Shown in pieces: positions 23,936 to 33,271 of a stretch of 64,000 bases of DNA. The position numbers and the translations under genes were made by a program. The notes under the pieces are model-generated. The model was not told the DNA's origin. It was given only the letters and a program-made list of their open reading frames with translations, and did no database searches. Positions within the stretch are counted from its first letter, which is position 1; each line of letters opens with the position of its first letter. The stretch is from JBGPHT01 sp041484525 (GTDB taxonomy: Bacteria; Acidobacteriota; Terriglobia; Bryobacterales; Bryobacteraceae): positions 24,762 to 88,761 of the forward strand of contig JBGPHT010000010.1 in the NCBI GenBank assembly GCA_041484525.1. The letters run 5' to 3'.

Positions 23936-26523
23936 AGCGTCTGAAATATCTGCTACCCTGGTACCGTCGGGCCGAGGAGCGCGAAATGCAGGCCGAGTTG
24001 GCGGCACTCGAAAGCATCGCGGGCCGGCGTGAACTGGGAAATCTCACGCTGGCTGCCGAGAACGCCCGCGCCGTCTGGGGCTGGTCATGGCTTGAAGGAT
24101 TGCTGCGTGACGCGCGGTATGCCGTACGGGTTTTGGCGCGCCAGCCGAGCTTTACCGTCGTGGCGGTGTTGTCGCTGGGACTCGGTATCGGCGCCAACGC
24201 CGCCATCTTCAGCTTGATCGACACCTTGCTGTGGCGGCAGTTGCCGGTGCGCGAACCGGAGCGATTGGTACGCCTCGGAGATGGTTCGTTTTCGCACTTT
24301 GCCTTTACCCAATACGCGGCGAAATAGCAGGAGATCCTCGAAGGCGTGCTTGCGACCACCGGAAGCTTGGGCCGGGACCTGGATGCCGGCGGCGGCCCGG
24401 CGCGGAAGCCGTGTCGCGAAGCTATTTCCCGGTACTTGGCGTGGCAGCGGCGTTCGGCCGCACCATCGGACCCGACGATGACCGGCCCGGCGCGCCATCG
24501 AACGTCGCCGTGCTGAGTCATGCGTATTGGGAGCGCGCCTATGCCGGAGACCGCGGCGTGCTGGGGAAAATCATCCGCGTGGCGAATGTTCCCTGCACCA
24601 TCATCGGGGTGGCCGGCGCGGAATTTTTCGGGGTCACCGTCGGGGACGCGGCGGATGTGTGGGTGCCGATCCAACTTCTGCCGTCGATCTTTCCCAACCA
24701 GCCGTGGTTCGATAGCCATAACCATTACCTGGAGGTGCTCGGCCGTTTACGACCCGGCGTCTCGGTCGAGCGAGCCGCAGCCGCATTGACGCCGATTGCG
24801 ATCGGCATCGATCTGGCCTTCGCGCGTCCCAACATGCCGGCGTGGATGCGGGACGAGATCGGGAAACAGAAGATGAAGCTCACACCGGCTGCCAACGGGA
24901 TCTCGTACCTGCGCGCACGATTCTCGAAACCGCTGCGGGTGGTCTTCGCCATGGTCGGGATCGGGTTGCTGCTGGCCTGCATCAATGTCATGGGACTCGG
25001 TTTTGCACGGGCCGCCGGACGCAGGCGGGAGTTGTCGGTCCGGCTCGCGATCGGCACCCGGCGCGCGCGCATCGTGCGGCAACTGGTAACGGAGGCGGCC
25101 GTGGCGGCGCTTGCCGGCGGTGCTCTGGGCCTCGCTATCTGCCGCCCGGCGGCGCTCGCCTTGTCGTCGGTTATCTATCAGGCCGAAGCCCCGCTTTCGC
25201 TTGACCTGCCGATCGATCGCGGCATGCTGCTGTTCGTCCTCGGTGTCTCGATGGTGGCGGCGCTCATCTGCGGGGTTGGCGCCTGCGCTGCGTGCGACGG
25301 GCGTGAAGATGGCGGGCAGCCTGCAACAGGGCCGCCGAGGGTCCACGCCTGAACCGGGCCGGCGCACCATCGGACGGGCCGCCGTCGGCGCCCAGATGTC
25401 GCTCTCGGTGCTGCTGATCGCGGGCGCGTTTCTATTCGCCTTCAACCTGTATCGCCTCACCACATTCGATACCGGAGTGAACCGCAACCGGCTGGCGGTG
25501 GTCGACGTCGACGCGAAAGACGCCGGCTACAAAGGGCCACAGTTGGCGGGTCTGAACCGCAGGATTCTGGAGCGGCTGGGCGCCGTGCCGGGTGTGGAGT
25601 CGGCCAGTTTCTCCGGCAATGGTCTCTACACCGGGAGGAATTCCAACACGGCCGTCGATGTGGACGGCTTTCCGCACGGCGACCGCCAGGCCAACATGAC
25701 ATATCTCGACCACGTCGGGCCGCGCTATTTCACCAACCTTGGTACGCGTCTGCTGGCGGGCCGGGATTTCGACGAGCATGACACTCCGGCGGGCCCGCGC
25801 GTCGCGATCGTGAACCAGGAGTTTGCCAAACACTTTTTCAACGGCGCGAATCCGGTGGGGAAGAACATTTATCAAACCCTCTTGGAGAAGGGTCAGTATC
25901 AGATCGTCGGCGTCGTGCAGGATATCTATACGGATGTCCGCAAGCAGCCCAAGCGCATGTTCTACCTGCCGCAACTGCAGACCGAGGGCGGTCTGTACAC
26001 CACTCGTTTTGTAGTGCGGACCCGCGTCGACCCCTCCGCCATGACATCCGACCTGCGGGCTGTGGATGCGGGCCTGCGGATCGAGTCCATCCACTCAGCG
26101 GACCAGTTATTGGACCGCACGCTCGATACAGACCGGCTGATCGCCGTGCTCTCCTTCGCCTTCGGCCTGCTGGCCGTGGTGCTGGCGGCCGTGGGCATCT
26201 ATGGGCTGCTGACCTACGACGTTTCGCGGCGCACCGGCGAGATCGGCATCCGGATGGCGCTGGGCGCCACGCGGCCGGGAGTGATCGCCCTGGTCTTCCG
26301 CGAAGTGGCGTTGGTCGGCGCGCTGGGAATAGCGGCCGGCATCGCCGCTGCACTGGCATTGGGAAAGCTGGTTTCCGGCATGGTATTCCATCTCACGCCG
26401 GGCGATCCGCGAGTGCTGGCCTGCGCCATCGCGCTGCTGGCAGCGGTGGCCGCGTGCGCCGCATGGTGGCCGGCGCGCCGCGCCGCTTCGATGGACCCGA
26501 TGGCGGCGTTGCCGCACGAGTAG
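23932..26523 (+). pseudogene. ADOP-family MacB-like permease, disrupted by a stop and two frameshifts
   Basis: Would encode about 860 residues, the size of Acidobacterial duplicated orphan permeases: a short N-terminal cap, a MacB-type periplasmic domain and two FtsX-type membrane halves. The first part is open from ATG 23932 (ARQPSFTVVAVLSLGLGIGANAAIFS) to TAG 24325. It then shifts frame near 24400 (resuming at SYFPVLGVAAAFGRTIG) and again near 25285 (resuming at LAPALRATGVKMAGSLQQG), and runs to the usual C-terminus ASMDPMAALPHE. The final FtsX domain (SRRTGEIGIRMALGA) is well preserved. At least three lesions make it non-functional unless they are sequence errors. Confidence 0.88.
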
Positions 26524-26533
26524 CTCCGCACCT

Positions 26534-26539
26534 TATACT
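26534..26539 (+). promoter_or_regulatory. -10-like TATACT upstream of the exosortase gene
   Basis: TATACT lies 17 bases before ATG 26557, inside the gap after the decayed ADOP gene. No -35 is recognised. Confidence 0.35.
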
Positions 26540-26556
26540 GGGTGTTCGCACCCACG

Positions 26557-27369
26557 ATGAATCGGCGCAACATTATCATATTGGCCGCAGCCGCGCTTCT
26601 GCTCTGCTACGCGTCCACGCTGCGCATCATGATGGACCTGTGGTGGAACGACGAGGACCTGGGGCACTGCTTCGTCGTTCCGTTCGTCGTCCTCTGGATC
26701 ATTTGGCGCGAGCGCGACCAATGGCGCCGCGTGCCGGTCGAGCCAAGCCGGTGGGGCTTTGCCATCCTCGCGGTGGCTGCCGTCATGCACGTGATGGCCG
26801 TGATGGGCGTGGGACCGTTCACCGCTTCTGTGGCATTTCTGCTCTCGATTGTGGGCGCGGTGCTGGCGCTCGGCGGCTTCGGAATTCTGCGCGCGTGGGC
26901 GTTCCCGCTGCTGATGATGGCGTTCATGCTCCCCAAACTGGTGCTGGTGTATAACCAGGTGACGCTCCCGATGCAGTTGCTGGCGACGCGCCTGGCGGTG
27001 GGCATGCTCGCGCTGATCCGCGTAGTGGCGACGCACGAGGGCAACGTTTTGAACGTAACCGGCCATCAGGTGGCAGTGGTCGAAGCCTGCAACGGCATGC
27101 GGTACCTGTTGGCGCTGGCATTCCTTTCGCAGGTGTTTGCGTATCTGGCCGGCGCCCGTCCGTGGGTGCGCGTGGCGCTGCTGGCGGCGTCGGTGCCGAT
27201 TGCGATTCTGGGCAACGCCCTGCGCGTGGCTGCCGCGGGATACGCGCCATCGCTCGACGCGGGAACGCCGCACGCCGTAGCCGGTTGGGTCATCTTTGTG
27301 TTGTGTGTGGGATCGCTGGCGGCCTTGCGGCGGTTGCTCGGCAGCATTCCGGTGGGCCGCCATGCTTGA
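26557..27369 (+). CDS. Exosortase (XrtA/EpsH-type transpeptidase)
   Basis: 270 residues with 7-8 membrane segments. The exosortase triad is present: Cys178 in VVEACNGMRYL, Arg223 in LGNALRV and His239 in TPHAVAGWVIF. Exosortases cut PEP-CTERM sorting signals and attach or release proteins at the cell surface, usually together with exopolysaccharide production. ATG 26557 is chosen over GTG 26542 because of the upstream -10 box. It overlaps the EpsI gene by 8 bases. No PEP-CTERM substrate and no polysaccharide genes occur in the window. Confidence 0.9.
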   Translation: MNRRNIIILAAAALLLCYASTLRIMMDLWWNDEDLGHCFVVPFVVLWIIWRERDQWRRVPVEPSRWGFAILAVAAVMHVMAVMGVGPFTASVAFLLSIVGAVLALGGFGILRAWAFPLLMMAFMLPKLVLVYNQVTLPMQLLATRLAVGMLALIRVVATHEGNVLNVTGHQVAVVEACNGMRYLLALAFLSQVFAYLAGARPWVRVALLAASVPIAILGNALRVAAAGYAPSLDAGTPHAVAGWVIFVLCVGSLAALRRLLGSIPVGRHA

Positions 27370-28000
27370 TCGCAGGATGCTGTTGGTTCCGATATTCCTG
27401 GCGGCACAGGCGCTGGCGGTGCATTGGGCCGAGACCGGCGAGATCCGGCCCGCGCCGCCCGATGCCGCCAAACTCTCGACAGAGTTCGGCGGCTGGACAC
27501 GCGTCAGCGTAAACCCCACCGACCTGCCGCAAGAGGTATTGCACGCCGACCGCCTCGTCGATTGGGACTACTCACGGGCCGGTGCCCAGTCGGCTGGAGC
27601 GAACCTTTTCATCGGCTGGTTTCAATCTCTCCGGTCCGGCGCTGTGCAGCCGCATTCGCCGCAACTTTGCCTGCCCGGCAACGGCTGGACCATCGAGTCC
27701 ACCTCTGAGGCCGCCGTGGAGACACCCGCCGGCGCCGTTCCCGTCACCCGTGTGACGATCGCCAAAGGGATGCAGCGAGGCGCGATTCTCTACTGGTACC
27801 AGATGGCGCGCCGCCCCGTCGCCAGCGAATGGCAGTCGAAAATATGGCTGGCCGCCGACCTGTTCCACGAGAAGCGCACCGATCTCGCCCTGGTGCGGAT
27901 CGCTGTGATGGGCCAAAGAAACGACAGCGAACGCATGCGCGCAGCCAACGATTTCACGCGCGCCGCGTACCCCGCCGTGCGGAGCTGGCTGCCACACTAA
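27362..28000 (+). CDS. EpsI family protein, exosortase-associated
   Basis: 212 residues. One N-terminal membrane segment (MLLVPIFLAAQALAVHW) is followed by the EpsI domain: FGGWTRV near the start, then HSPQLCLPGNGW, a highly characteristic Cys motif, and YWYQMARRPVASEW. EpsI proteins are fused or adjacent to exosortases and are needed for surface glycan or protein processing, though the reaction is not known. Translationally coupled to the exosortase by an 8-base overlap. Its stop overlaps the convergent MFS gene by 4 bases. Confidence 0.88.
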   Translation: MLDRRMLLVPIFLAAQALAVHWAETGEIRPAPPDAAKLSTEFGGWTRVSVNPTDLPQEVLHADRLVDWDYSRAGAQSAGANLFIGWFQSLRSGAVQPHSPQLCLPGNGWTIESTSEAAVETPAGAVPVTRVTIAKGMQRGAILYWYQMARRPVASEWQSKIWLAADLFHEKRTDLALVRIAVMGQRNDSERMRAANDFTRAAYPAVRSWLPH

Positions 28001-29256
28001 TTTTCCGTCCGCCGCAGTGCCACTGCCCACGCCAGCGCCGGCACCAGCATCACTACTCCGATCACCGTCGCGAACGTGCGTGCCGGCACGCCCCAGTCGA
28101 TGGCTAACCCGGCGAAGTAGCTGCTCGCGGAAATCCCCAGCATGCAGAGTCCGAGGTCGGCGGCGAACACGCGTCCGCGGAACCGGTCCTCGGTGTAGAG
28201 CTGCAAGAGGGTCGTCGAGAACACCCAGTTAGTCGACGTTCCGGCGTGGGCCAGCACTACTGTGATGACCGCCACGGCCAGCGACGTCGATGTACCCAGC
28301 CCGATGTAGCCCGCAGCCGCCAGCAGGAATCCGAAGAAGATTCCAATGCGCAGGCGTGAGGAGCGATCGCCCGCCCACCGGCCGCTCACCAGCGGTCCGA
28401 TCAGCGCGCCGGCGCCGCGCGCGCCCATCAGCATGCTCATCCCCAGCAGCGCCGCGCGGCTGTGATCGAGGCCCGCCGCCTTCACCGGAAAGACGCGCTC
28501 TCCCAGGATCGGCAGCAGCACATTGTTTGCGCCTAGCAGGCCGATGCCGCCTTTGACGAACACCGTGGCGAAGAGGCGCGGCTCGCGGCCGATGTAGCGC
28601 GCGCCCTCCAGGATGGGGCTGAAATCCACCAGGTCGCGGCCGCGCAAGGGAGGCAGACCCGCGGTGTGCGGCTCGCGGAATTCCATCCGCCGGATGAGCC
28701 ACGCCGACGCCAGAAACGATAGCGCATTGAGTACGAACACGGCATCGCGGCCGAACAGCGCCGCCGCCACTCCACCCAGCGACGCCCCCGCCGCCAGGCA
28801 GAACGACCACGTGATCGACGCCAGCGCATTCGCCGCGAGTACATCCCGCTCCTCCACGATGTTGGGGATAACTGCGCTGTGTGCCGGCTCGAAAAACGCC
28901 GCGCCCACGGTTTCCAAAAGCAGCAGCGGGTAGACCAGCCACACCATCGACGGGCTGCGCACCAGCAGCATGCCTAGGACGATGCCGAAGCGCGCCAGGT
29001 CGGCGCCGATCATGATGGCGCGCCGGCTGATGCGATCGTTGATCACACCCGCCGTCGGTGCGACGAGGGTCTGGGGCAGAACCTGCAGCACCACGGCGAG
29101 CCCCACCGACTGCGCCTTGCTTCCCGTGAGTTCGAGCAGCAGATTGTAGACGGCCAGTGCGTAGAACCAATCGCCGAGTTCGCTGACGACCTGGGCCAGC
29201 CAGAGGAGGCGGTAGTTGCGGTTCGTGCGGAGAAGTTGGAAGTAGCGGGCGAGCAT
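27997..29256 (-). CDS. MFS transporter (MFS_3/EntS-like exporter)
   Basis: 419 residues with about 12 predicted membrane helices. The N-terminus (LLRTNRNYRLLWLAQVVSELGDWFYALA) and the loop APTAGVINDRISRRAIM are typical of the MFS_3 group that includes enterobactin exporter EntS and many drug or siderophore exporters. No cargo-related gene adjoins. It begins 7 bases from the trpS stop on the same strand, so it may be transcribed with trpS. Confidence 0.88.
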   Translation of the reverse strand: MLARYFQLLRTNRNYRLLWLAQVVSELGDWFYALAVYNLLLELTGSKAQSVGLAVVLQVLPQTLVAPTAGVINDRISRRAIMIGADLARFGIVLGMLLVRSPSMVWLVYPLLLLETVGAAFFEPAHSAVIPNIVEERDVLAANALASITWSFCLAAGASLGGVAAALFGRDAVFVLNALSFLASAWLIRRMEFREPHTAGLPPLRGRDLVDFSPILEGARYIGREPRLFATVFVKGGIGLLGANNVLLPILGERVFPVKAAGLDHSRAALLGMSMLMGARGAGALIGPLVSGRWAGDRSSRLRIGIFFGFLLAAAGYIGLGTSTSLAVAVITVVLAHAGTSTNWVFSTTLLQLYTEDRFRGRVFAADLGLCMLGISASSYFAGLAIDWGVPARTFATVIGVVMLVPALAWAVALRRTEN

Positions 29257-29263
29257 GGGCCCG

Positions 29264-30247
29264 TCAGGTATACAGGCCCATGCGCTGCTTGACGAGGTTG
29301 ACCGTTTCGTTGGCGATGGGCGCCACGCGGCCGGCGCCTTCCTGAAGCACGCGCGCCAGGTAGCCCGGCTCCGAAACGATCTCGTGGTAACGGGCCTGGA
29401 ACGGATCGAGATGCGAGATCACCATCTCGGCGACGGTCTTCTTGAAATCGCCGTAGCGCATCCCGGAAAATAGCTGCTTCATTTCGTCGCCGGTCGCGCC
29501 CGAGAATGCCTGGTAGATCGAGAGCAGATTCTCAACGCCCGGCCCCAGATTGTCGAAATCCACCCCGGGGTTGGAATCGGTGGTGGCGCGCATGATCGTC
29601 TTGCGGATCTTGTCCGGCGGATCGAGTAGCGCCACTGCGTGGTTCGCGCCTTCGGCCGACTTGCTCATCTTCTGCGTGGGATCGTCCAGCCCCATAATGC
29701 GCGCGCCCACCGCGGGAAGGCTGGTGCCGGGGACCACGAAGGTATCGCCATACAGGCTGTTGAAGCGCTGCGCGACGTCGCGCGTCAGTTCCAGATGCTG
29801 CGCCTGGTCCTCGCCCACGGGCACAATGCCGGCCTGATAGAGAAGGATGTCGGCGGCCATCAGGACGGGGTACTGCAACAGGCCGTCGCCCACCGATTCC
29901 TGTTTGGCGGCTTTGGCTTTGTACTGCGTCATGCGCTCCAGCCATCCCACGGGAGTGACGCAGGTGAGCATCCACGCCAGCTCCGCGTGGGCCGGCACGG
30001 CGGACTGCACCATGATGGAGCACACCTTGGGGTCGATGCCGGCGGCGAGATAGAGCGCCGCGATCTCTTCGATCTTGGCGCGTAGCTTCGCCGGGTCCTG
30101 AAAATTCGTGACCGCGTGCAGGTCGACGATACAGAAAATGCACTCGTAATCGTTCTGGATGCGCACCCAATTCTTGAGCGCGCCCAGATAGTTGCCGATG
30201 TGCAAATTCCCGGTCGGCTGCATTCCGGAAAAGACTCGTGTTTTCAT
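29264..30247 (-). CDS. trpS: Tryptophanyl-tRNA synthetase
   Basis: 327 residues, normal for bacterial TrpRS. It activates tryptophan and loads tRNA-Trp. The class I signatures are present: GNLHIGNYLGAL near the N-terminus and QKMSKSAEGANHA. The tryptophan-pocket region (VPVGEDQAQHLELTRD) is also intact. The start ATG 30247 lies almost head-to-head with the RNA methyltransferase gene on the other strand. Confidence 0.96.
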   Translation of the reverse strand: MKTRVFSGMQPTGNLHIGNYLGALKNWVRIQNDYECIFCIVDLHAVTNFQDPAKLRAKIEEIAALYLAAGIDPKVCSIMVQSAVPAHAELAWMLTCVTPVGWLERMTQYKAKAAKQESVGDGLLQYPVLMAADILLYQAGIVPVGEDQAQHLELTRDVAQRFNSLYGDTFVVPGTSLPAVGARIMGLDDPTQKMSKSAEGANHAVALLDPPDKIRKTIMRATTDSNPGVDFDNLGPGVENLLSIYQAFSGATGDEMKQLFSGMRYGDFKKTVAEMVISHLDPFQARYHEIVSEPGYLARVLQEGAGRVAPIANETVNLVKQRMGLYT

Positions 30248-31461
30248 GGTATGGACAGGAGCAATTCTTTATCCTAAGCAATTTCGAAGTAACCGTGGAA
30301 AAACTGGTGTACGGCGGCGACGGTCTGGCGCGCGTCGATGGCCGCGTCGTCTTCACGCCGTTCGTGCTGCCAGGCGAGCGCATCCGCGTCCAATCCGCGC
30401 AGGAGAAACCCGGCCTCGTGCGGGCCCGCGCTGTCGAAGTGCTGGAGCCGGCCGCCGAGCGTGTGGCTGTGGCGTGCCCGTATTTCGAGCGGTGCGGCGG
30501 GTGCCATTATCAGCATGCGGCGTACGAATACCAGGTCCGGGCGAAGTTGGAGATCCTGCGCGAAGAGTTGCGGCGGCTGGGCAAGATGGAGCCGCCGGCC
30601 GAGATCGCGGTCGTTACGGGCGAGCCGTGGGGCTATCGCAACCGCGTGCAGTTGCACGTCGAGCGAGGCCAGATCGGGTATCGAGAGGCGCGGTCGCACA
30701 AGCTGTGTGCCATCGACCGTTGTCCGATCTCCTCTCCCAAGTTGAATGAAGTGATCCGCACGCTGGTCGAGATGTTGCCCGACCCACGTTGGCCGCGCTT
30801 CGTCCGGGGGCTCGACGTTTTTACCGACGAGCAGCAGGTCCAGTTGAGCGTGCTGGAGACGGAGAAGCCCGTCGCGCGGCGCTTCTTCGACTGGTGCGCC
30901 GAACGGATTCCGGGTCTGGTCGAGCACGCGCTCGATTACCAGGGCCAGTGGCGCGTGAGTCGCAATTCGTTCTTCCAGGTGAACCGTTTTCTGCTGGACG
31001 CGCTGGTCGAGACGGCCTTGGACGGTGCCGCCGGTGAGAGCGCTCTTGACCTCTTCGCCGGAGTGGGCCTGTTTTCTCTCCCCATGGCGCGCACTTTTCG
31101 CGAGGTGACCGCCGTGGAATCGGGTGCGGGCGCCGTCCGCGATATCGAGTTCAATGCGGATCGCGCAGGAGTAGCGGTGCGAGCGGAGCAGCATACAGCC
31201 GAGGCATTTTTGGCAGAATTGGACGGCGCCCCGGATTTCGTTCTCCTGGACCCGCCCCGTGCCGGATTGGGTAAAGCGGTAGTGGCGCGGCTGAGCGAGT
31301 TGAAGCCGCCGTCGATAACGATTGTTGCGTGCGACCCGGCGACGATGGCGCGCGACTTGGCCGGCTTGGTGGCCGCGGGCTATCGCATCGAGAGGATGAC
31401 GCTGGTCGACTTGTTTCCCCAGACCTATCATATGGAGACCGTCGTGCGGTTGAGGCTGTGA
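30238..31461 (+). CDS. TrmA/RlmD-family RNA (uracil-5)-methyltransferase
   Basis: 407 residues with a TRAM domain (VEKLVYGGDGLARVDG), a [4Fe-4S] cysteine cluster (CPYFERCGGCHYQHA plus a later Cys in DRCPIS), the SAM site (ALDLFAGVGLFSLPMA), the FVLLDPPRAGLG motif and the catalytic nucleophile in VACDPATMARDL. It methylates uracil C5 in 23S rRNA (RlmD/RlmCD type) or tRNA. The start is uncertain: GTG 30238 gives a full TRAM strand but overlaps trpS; GTG 30295 fits the promoter box better. Confidence 0.9.
   Translation: MFSWYGQEQFFILSNFEVTVEKLVYGGDGLARVDGRVVFTPFVLPGERIRVQSAQEKPGLVRARAVEVLEPAAERVAVACPYFERCGGCHYQHAAYEYQVRAKLEILREELRRLGKMEPPAEIAVVTGEPWGYRNRVQLHVERGQIGYREARSHKLCAIDRCPISSPKLNEVIRTLVEMLPDPRWPRFVRGLDVFTDEQQVQLSVLETEKPVARRFFDWCAERIPGLVEHALDYQGQWRVSRNSFFQVNRFLLDALVETALDGAAGESALDLFAGVGLFSLPMARTFREVTAVESGAGAVRDIEFNADRAGVAVRAEQHTAEAFLAELDGAPDFVLLDPPRAGLGKAVVARLSELKPPSITIVACDPATMARDLAGLVAAGYRIERMTLVDLFPQTYHMETVVRLRL
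30269..30277. promoter_or_regulatory. Symmetrical TTATCCTAA box between divergent genes
   Basis: TTATCCTAA reads TATCCT on the plus strand and TAGGAT on the minus strand, each a plausible -10. It lies 20-25 bases before GTG 30295 (plus) and ATG 30247 (minus). This may be a shared bidirectional -10 region. Inference only. Confidence 0.3.
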
Positions 31462-32633
31462 TGGCGAGAGCGTTGGTGATTCTGGTTTTGTGCTGGTGCG
31501 CGAGCGCGCAAGATGCTCGCCTGGCCGAGTTGAAGGCGACATTGATTGCCATGCGCGGGCATGCGCAGGACTATCCGAAAACCCGTGGCGCTGGGCCGTA
31601 ATTGACGGCGGCGAAGCACCAACTGCGGGATTGGGTTGAGACTCGGTTGGGGAAGCTGGGCCCTCAGGGCAACGCGATAGTATTCGCCTCGCAACTAAAC
31701 GACGAACTGCAGCGCGCCGGTTTATTCTGTGACGACAAATGCATCGACATGGTGGACTTCAATGGGCTCGGCTTTCTGGATGAGGCCCGGGCGCAAACGA
31801 AGCAGTACGGCAAGTTCCTGATTATCAGAACGGGCGTCGGGATTGTTTGTGGATTCGACGAGTCGGCGTATGTCTACCAAAGAATCGGGAAGGAGTGGAA
31901 ACGGTTTTGGGAAGACGAGCAAAACACATACACCGAAGACGCGTACAAGCCGCAATTCATTGACGCAGTGCTGATTTCCCCGACGGACAAGCAATCCCTC
32001 GGATTCCGCATTCTCAAATTGGGAGAGTACCAATGGTGCACTTCAAATTGGCGTTCCGTTTATCACCGGCTTTGGGCGGTCACCCCGAGCGGTTCGAAGT
32101 TGTTGCTTGACAAGCAAGAGGGCACGTTCCTCAGAAATGATCCACCCATTCAGGGGAGCGTCGGGCCGGATGATGTACCGATCGAGTTTGCCACGGCGAG
32201 CGTTGATGTCGCGGTACACAACCGCGAAGCCATCCGGCATTATTCGGTCAGGGAGCGTGTGCAGCGCGTCGACCCAATTGCGCTCAGTCCGCGCGACTTC
32301 GTGGACGAGTGGCTTACGCAGCCGTGGAGCGAGGCGGGAGCGTGGACGACGGGGACCCTCGAGAAGCAGCACAATGAACTGCACGCCGACTCTGTCTTCG
32401 GAGAGTTCTTGGACCCGACGTTTCACTGCAGGACACCAGATTTGTGGCAGGTGGGCGTCGATTTTACGCCGGACAGCAAATCTCACGATCTGACATACTT
32501 CCTCGTCCGCTGGCGGCCTCCGTACCGGTTCAGCATGGTCGATGTCCGAAAAACGCCGTGGCCGAATTGCACTGAGAAAGATCCCGCGGCGGACGAGTGG
32601 CGCACGCTGTTCCCGACTCAGAACTGGCGATGA
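31461..32633 (+). pseudogene. Secreted protein of unknown function with an in-frame TAA at codon 47
   Basis: ATG 31461 overlaps the preceding stop and starts a signal peptide (MARALVILVLCWCASAQ). After 46 codons there is a TAA at 31599-31601, then the same frame continues without a break for 343 codons to 32633 (TAAKHQLRDWVE onward). Because the frame is continuous, this is one gene with a nonsense codon, perhaps a Glu codon changed to TAA. A restart at TTG 31602 would lack the signal. The protein is acidic with many Trp; no family is recognised. Its lower GC suggests acquired DNA. It is coupled by a 4-base overlap to the methyltransferase behind it. Confidence 0.7.
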
Positions 32634-33271
32634 CGGACAAGCAGCTCGACACCGTCCGCCGCAGCTACGACGAAATCGCGCACGAGTACGTCGCCCACAT
32701 CGCGGACGAACTGAAAGACAAGCCATTCGACCGCGAGTTGCTGGACCGCTTCGCCGCCCGACTCCAGGGCGCAGGGCCGGTGTGCGATCTCGGCTGCGGG
32801 CCGGGCCACGTGGCGCGTTACCTTCACGACCGCGGCACGGACGTCTTCGGAGTGGATCTGTCGCCGCGGATGCTTGCCGAAGCATGCAGACTCCACCCGC
32901 AGATCCGGTTTCAGCAGGGAAACATGCTAGCGCTAGAGATCGCAAGCGGCTCGCTGGCCGCCGTCCTCGCGTTTTACGCCATCGTCAATCTGCCGCGTGC
33001 CGACGTGAACACCGCTCTCGGTGAGATGAGCCGCGTCCTACGGCACGACGGGCTGCTCCTGCTTGCATTCCACACCGGCGACGAAATCCTCCATCGCGAC
33101 GAATTGTGGGGCAAGCCGATCGACCTCGACTTCCTCTTCTTCCGCACCGGCGACATAGAATCGGCGCTGGTTGCGGCCGGCTTCGAAATTGAGGAGTCCA
33201 CCGAACGCGACCCTTACCCGGATGTCGAGTATCCCAGCCGGCGCGCCTACATCCTGGCGAAGCGCCGGTAG
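32630..33271 (+). CDS. Class I SAM-dependent methyltransferase
   Basis: 213 residues beginning MTDKQLDTVRRSYDEIA. The SAM-binding glycine loop VCDLGCGPGHVARYL, the acidic residue ending strand 2 (VFGVDLSP), and the motif MSRVLRHDGLLLLAFH are classic of the methyltransferase_11/25 group. The start ATG 32630 sits in a 4-base overlap with the preceding gene, although an in-frame start at 32597 exists. The methyl acceptor is unknown; these enzymes usually act on small molecules. Confidence 0.88.
   Translation: MTDKQLDTVRRSYDEIAHEYVAHIADELKDKPFDRELLDRFAARLQGAGPVCDLGCGPGHVARYLHDRGTDVFGVDLSPRMLAEACRLHPQIRFQQGNMLALEIASGSLAAVLAFYAIVNLPRADVNTALGEMSRVLRHDGLLLLAFHTGDEILHRDELWGKPIDLDFLFFRTGDIESALVAAGFEIEESTERDPYPDVEYPSRRAYILAKRR

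Noticed and set aside
24085..24725. Minus-strand frames across the ADOP pseudogene
   Set aside because: They are antisense frames; the plus-strand sequence shows ADOP/FtsX motifs through its frameshifts.
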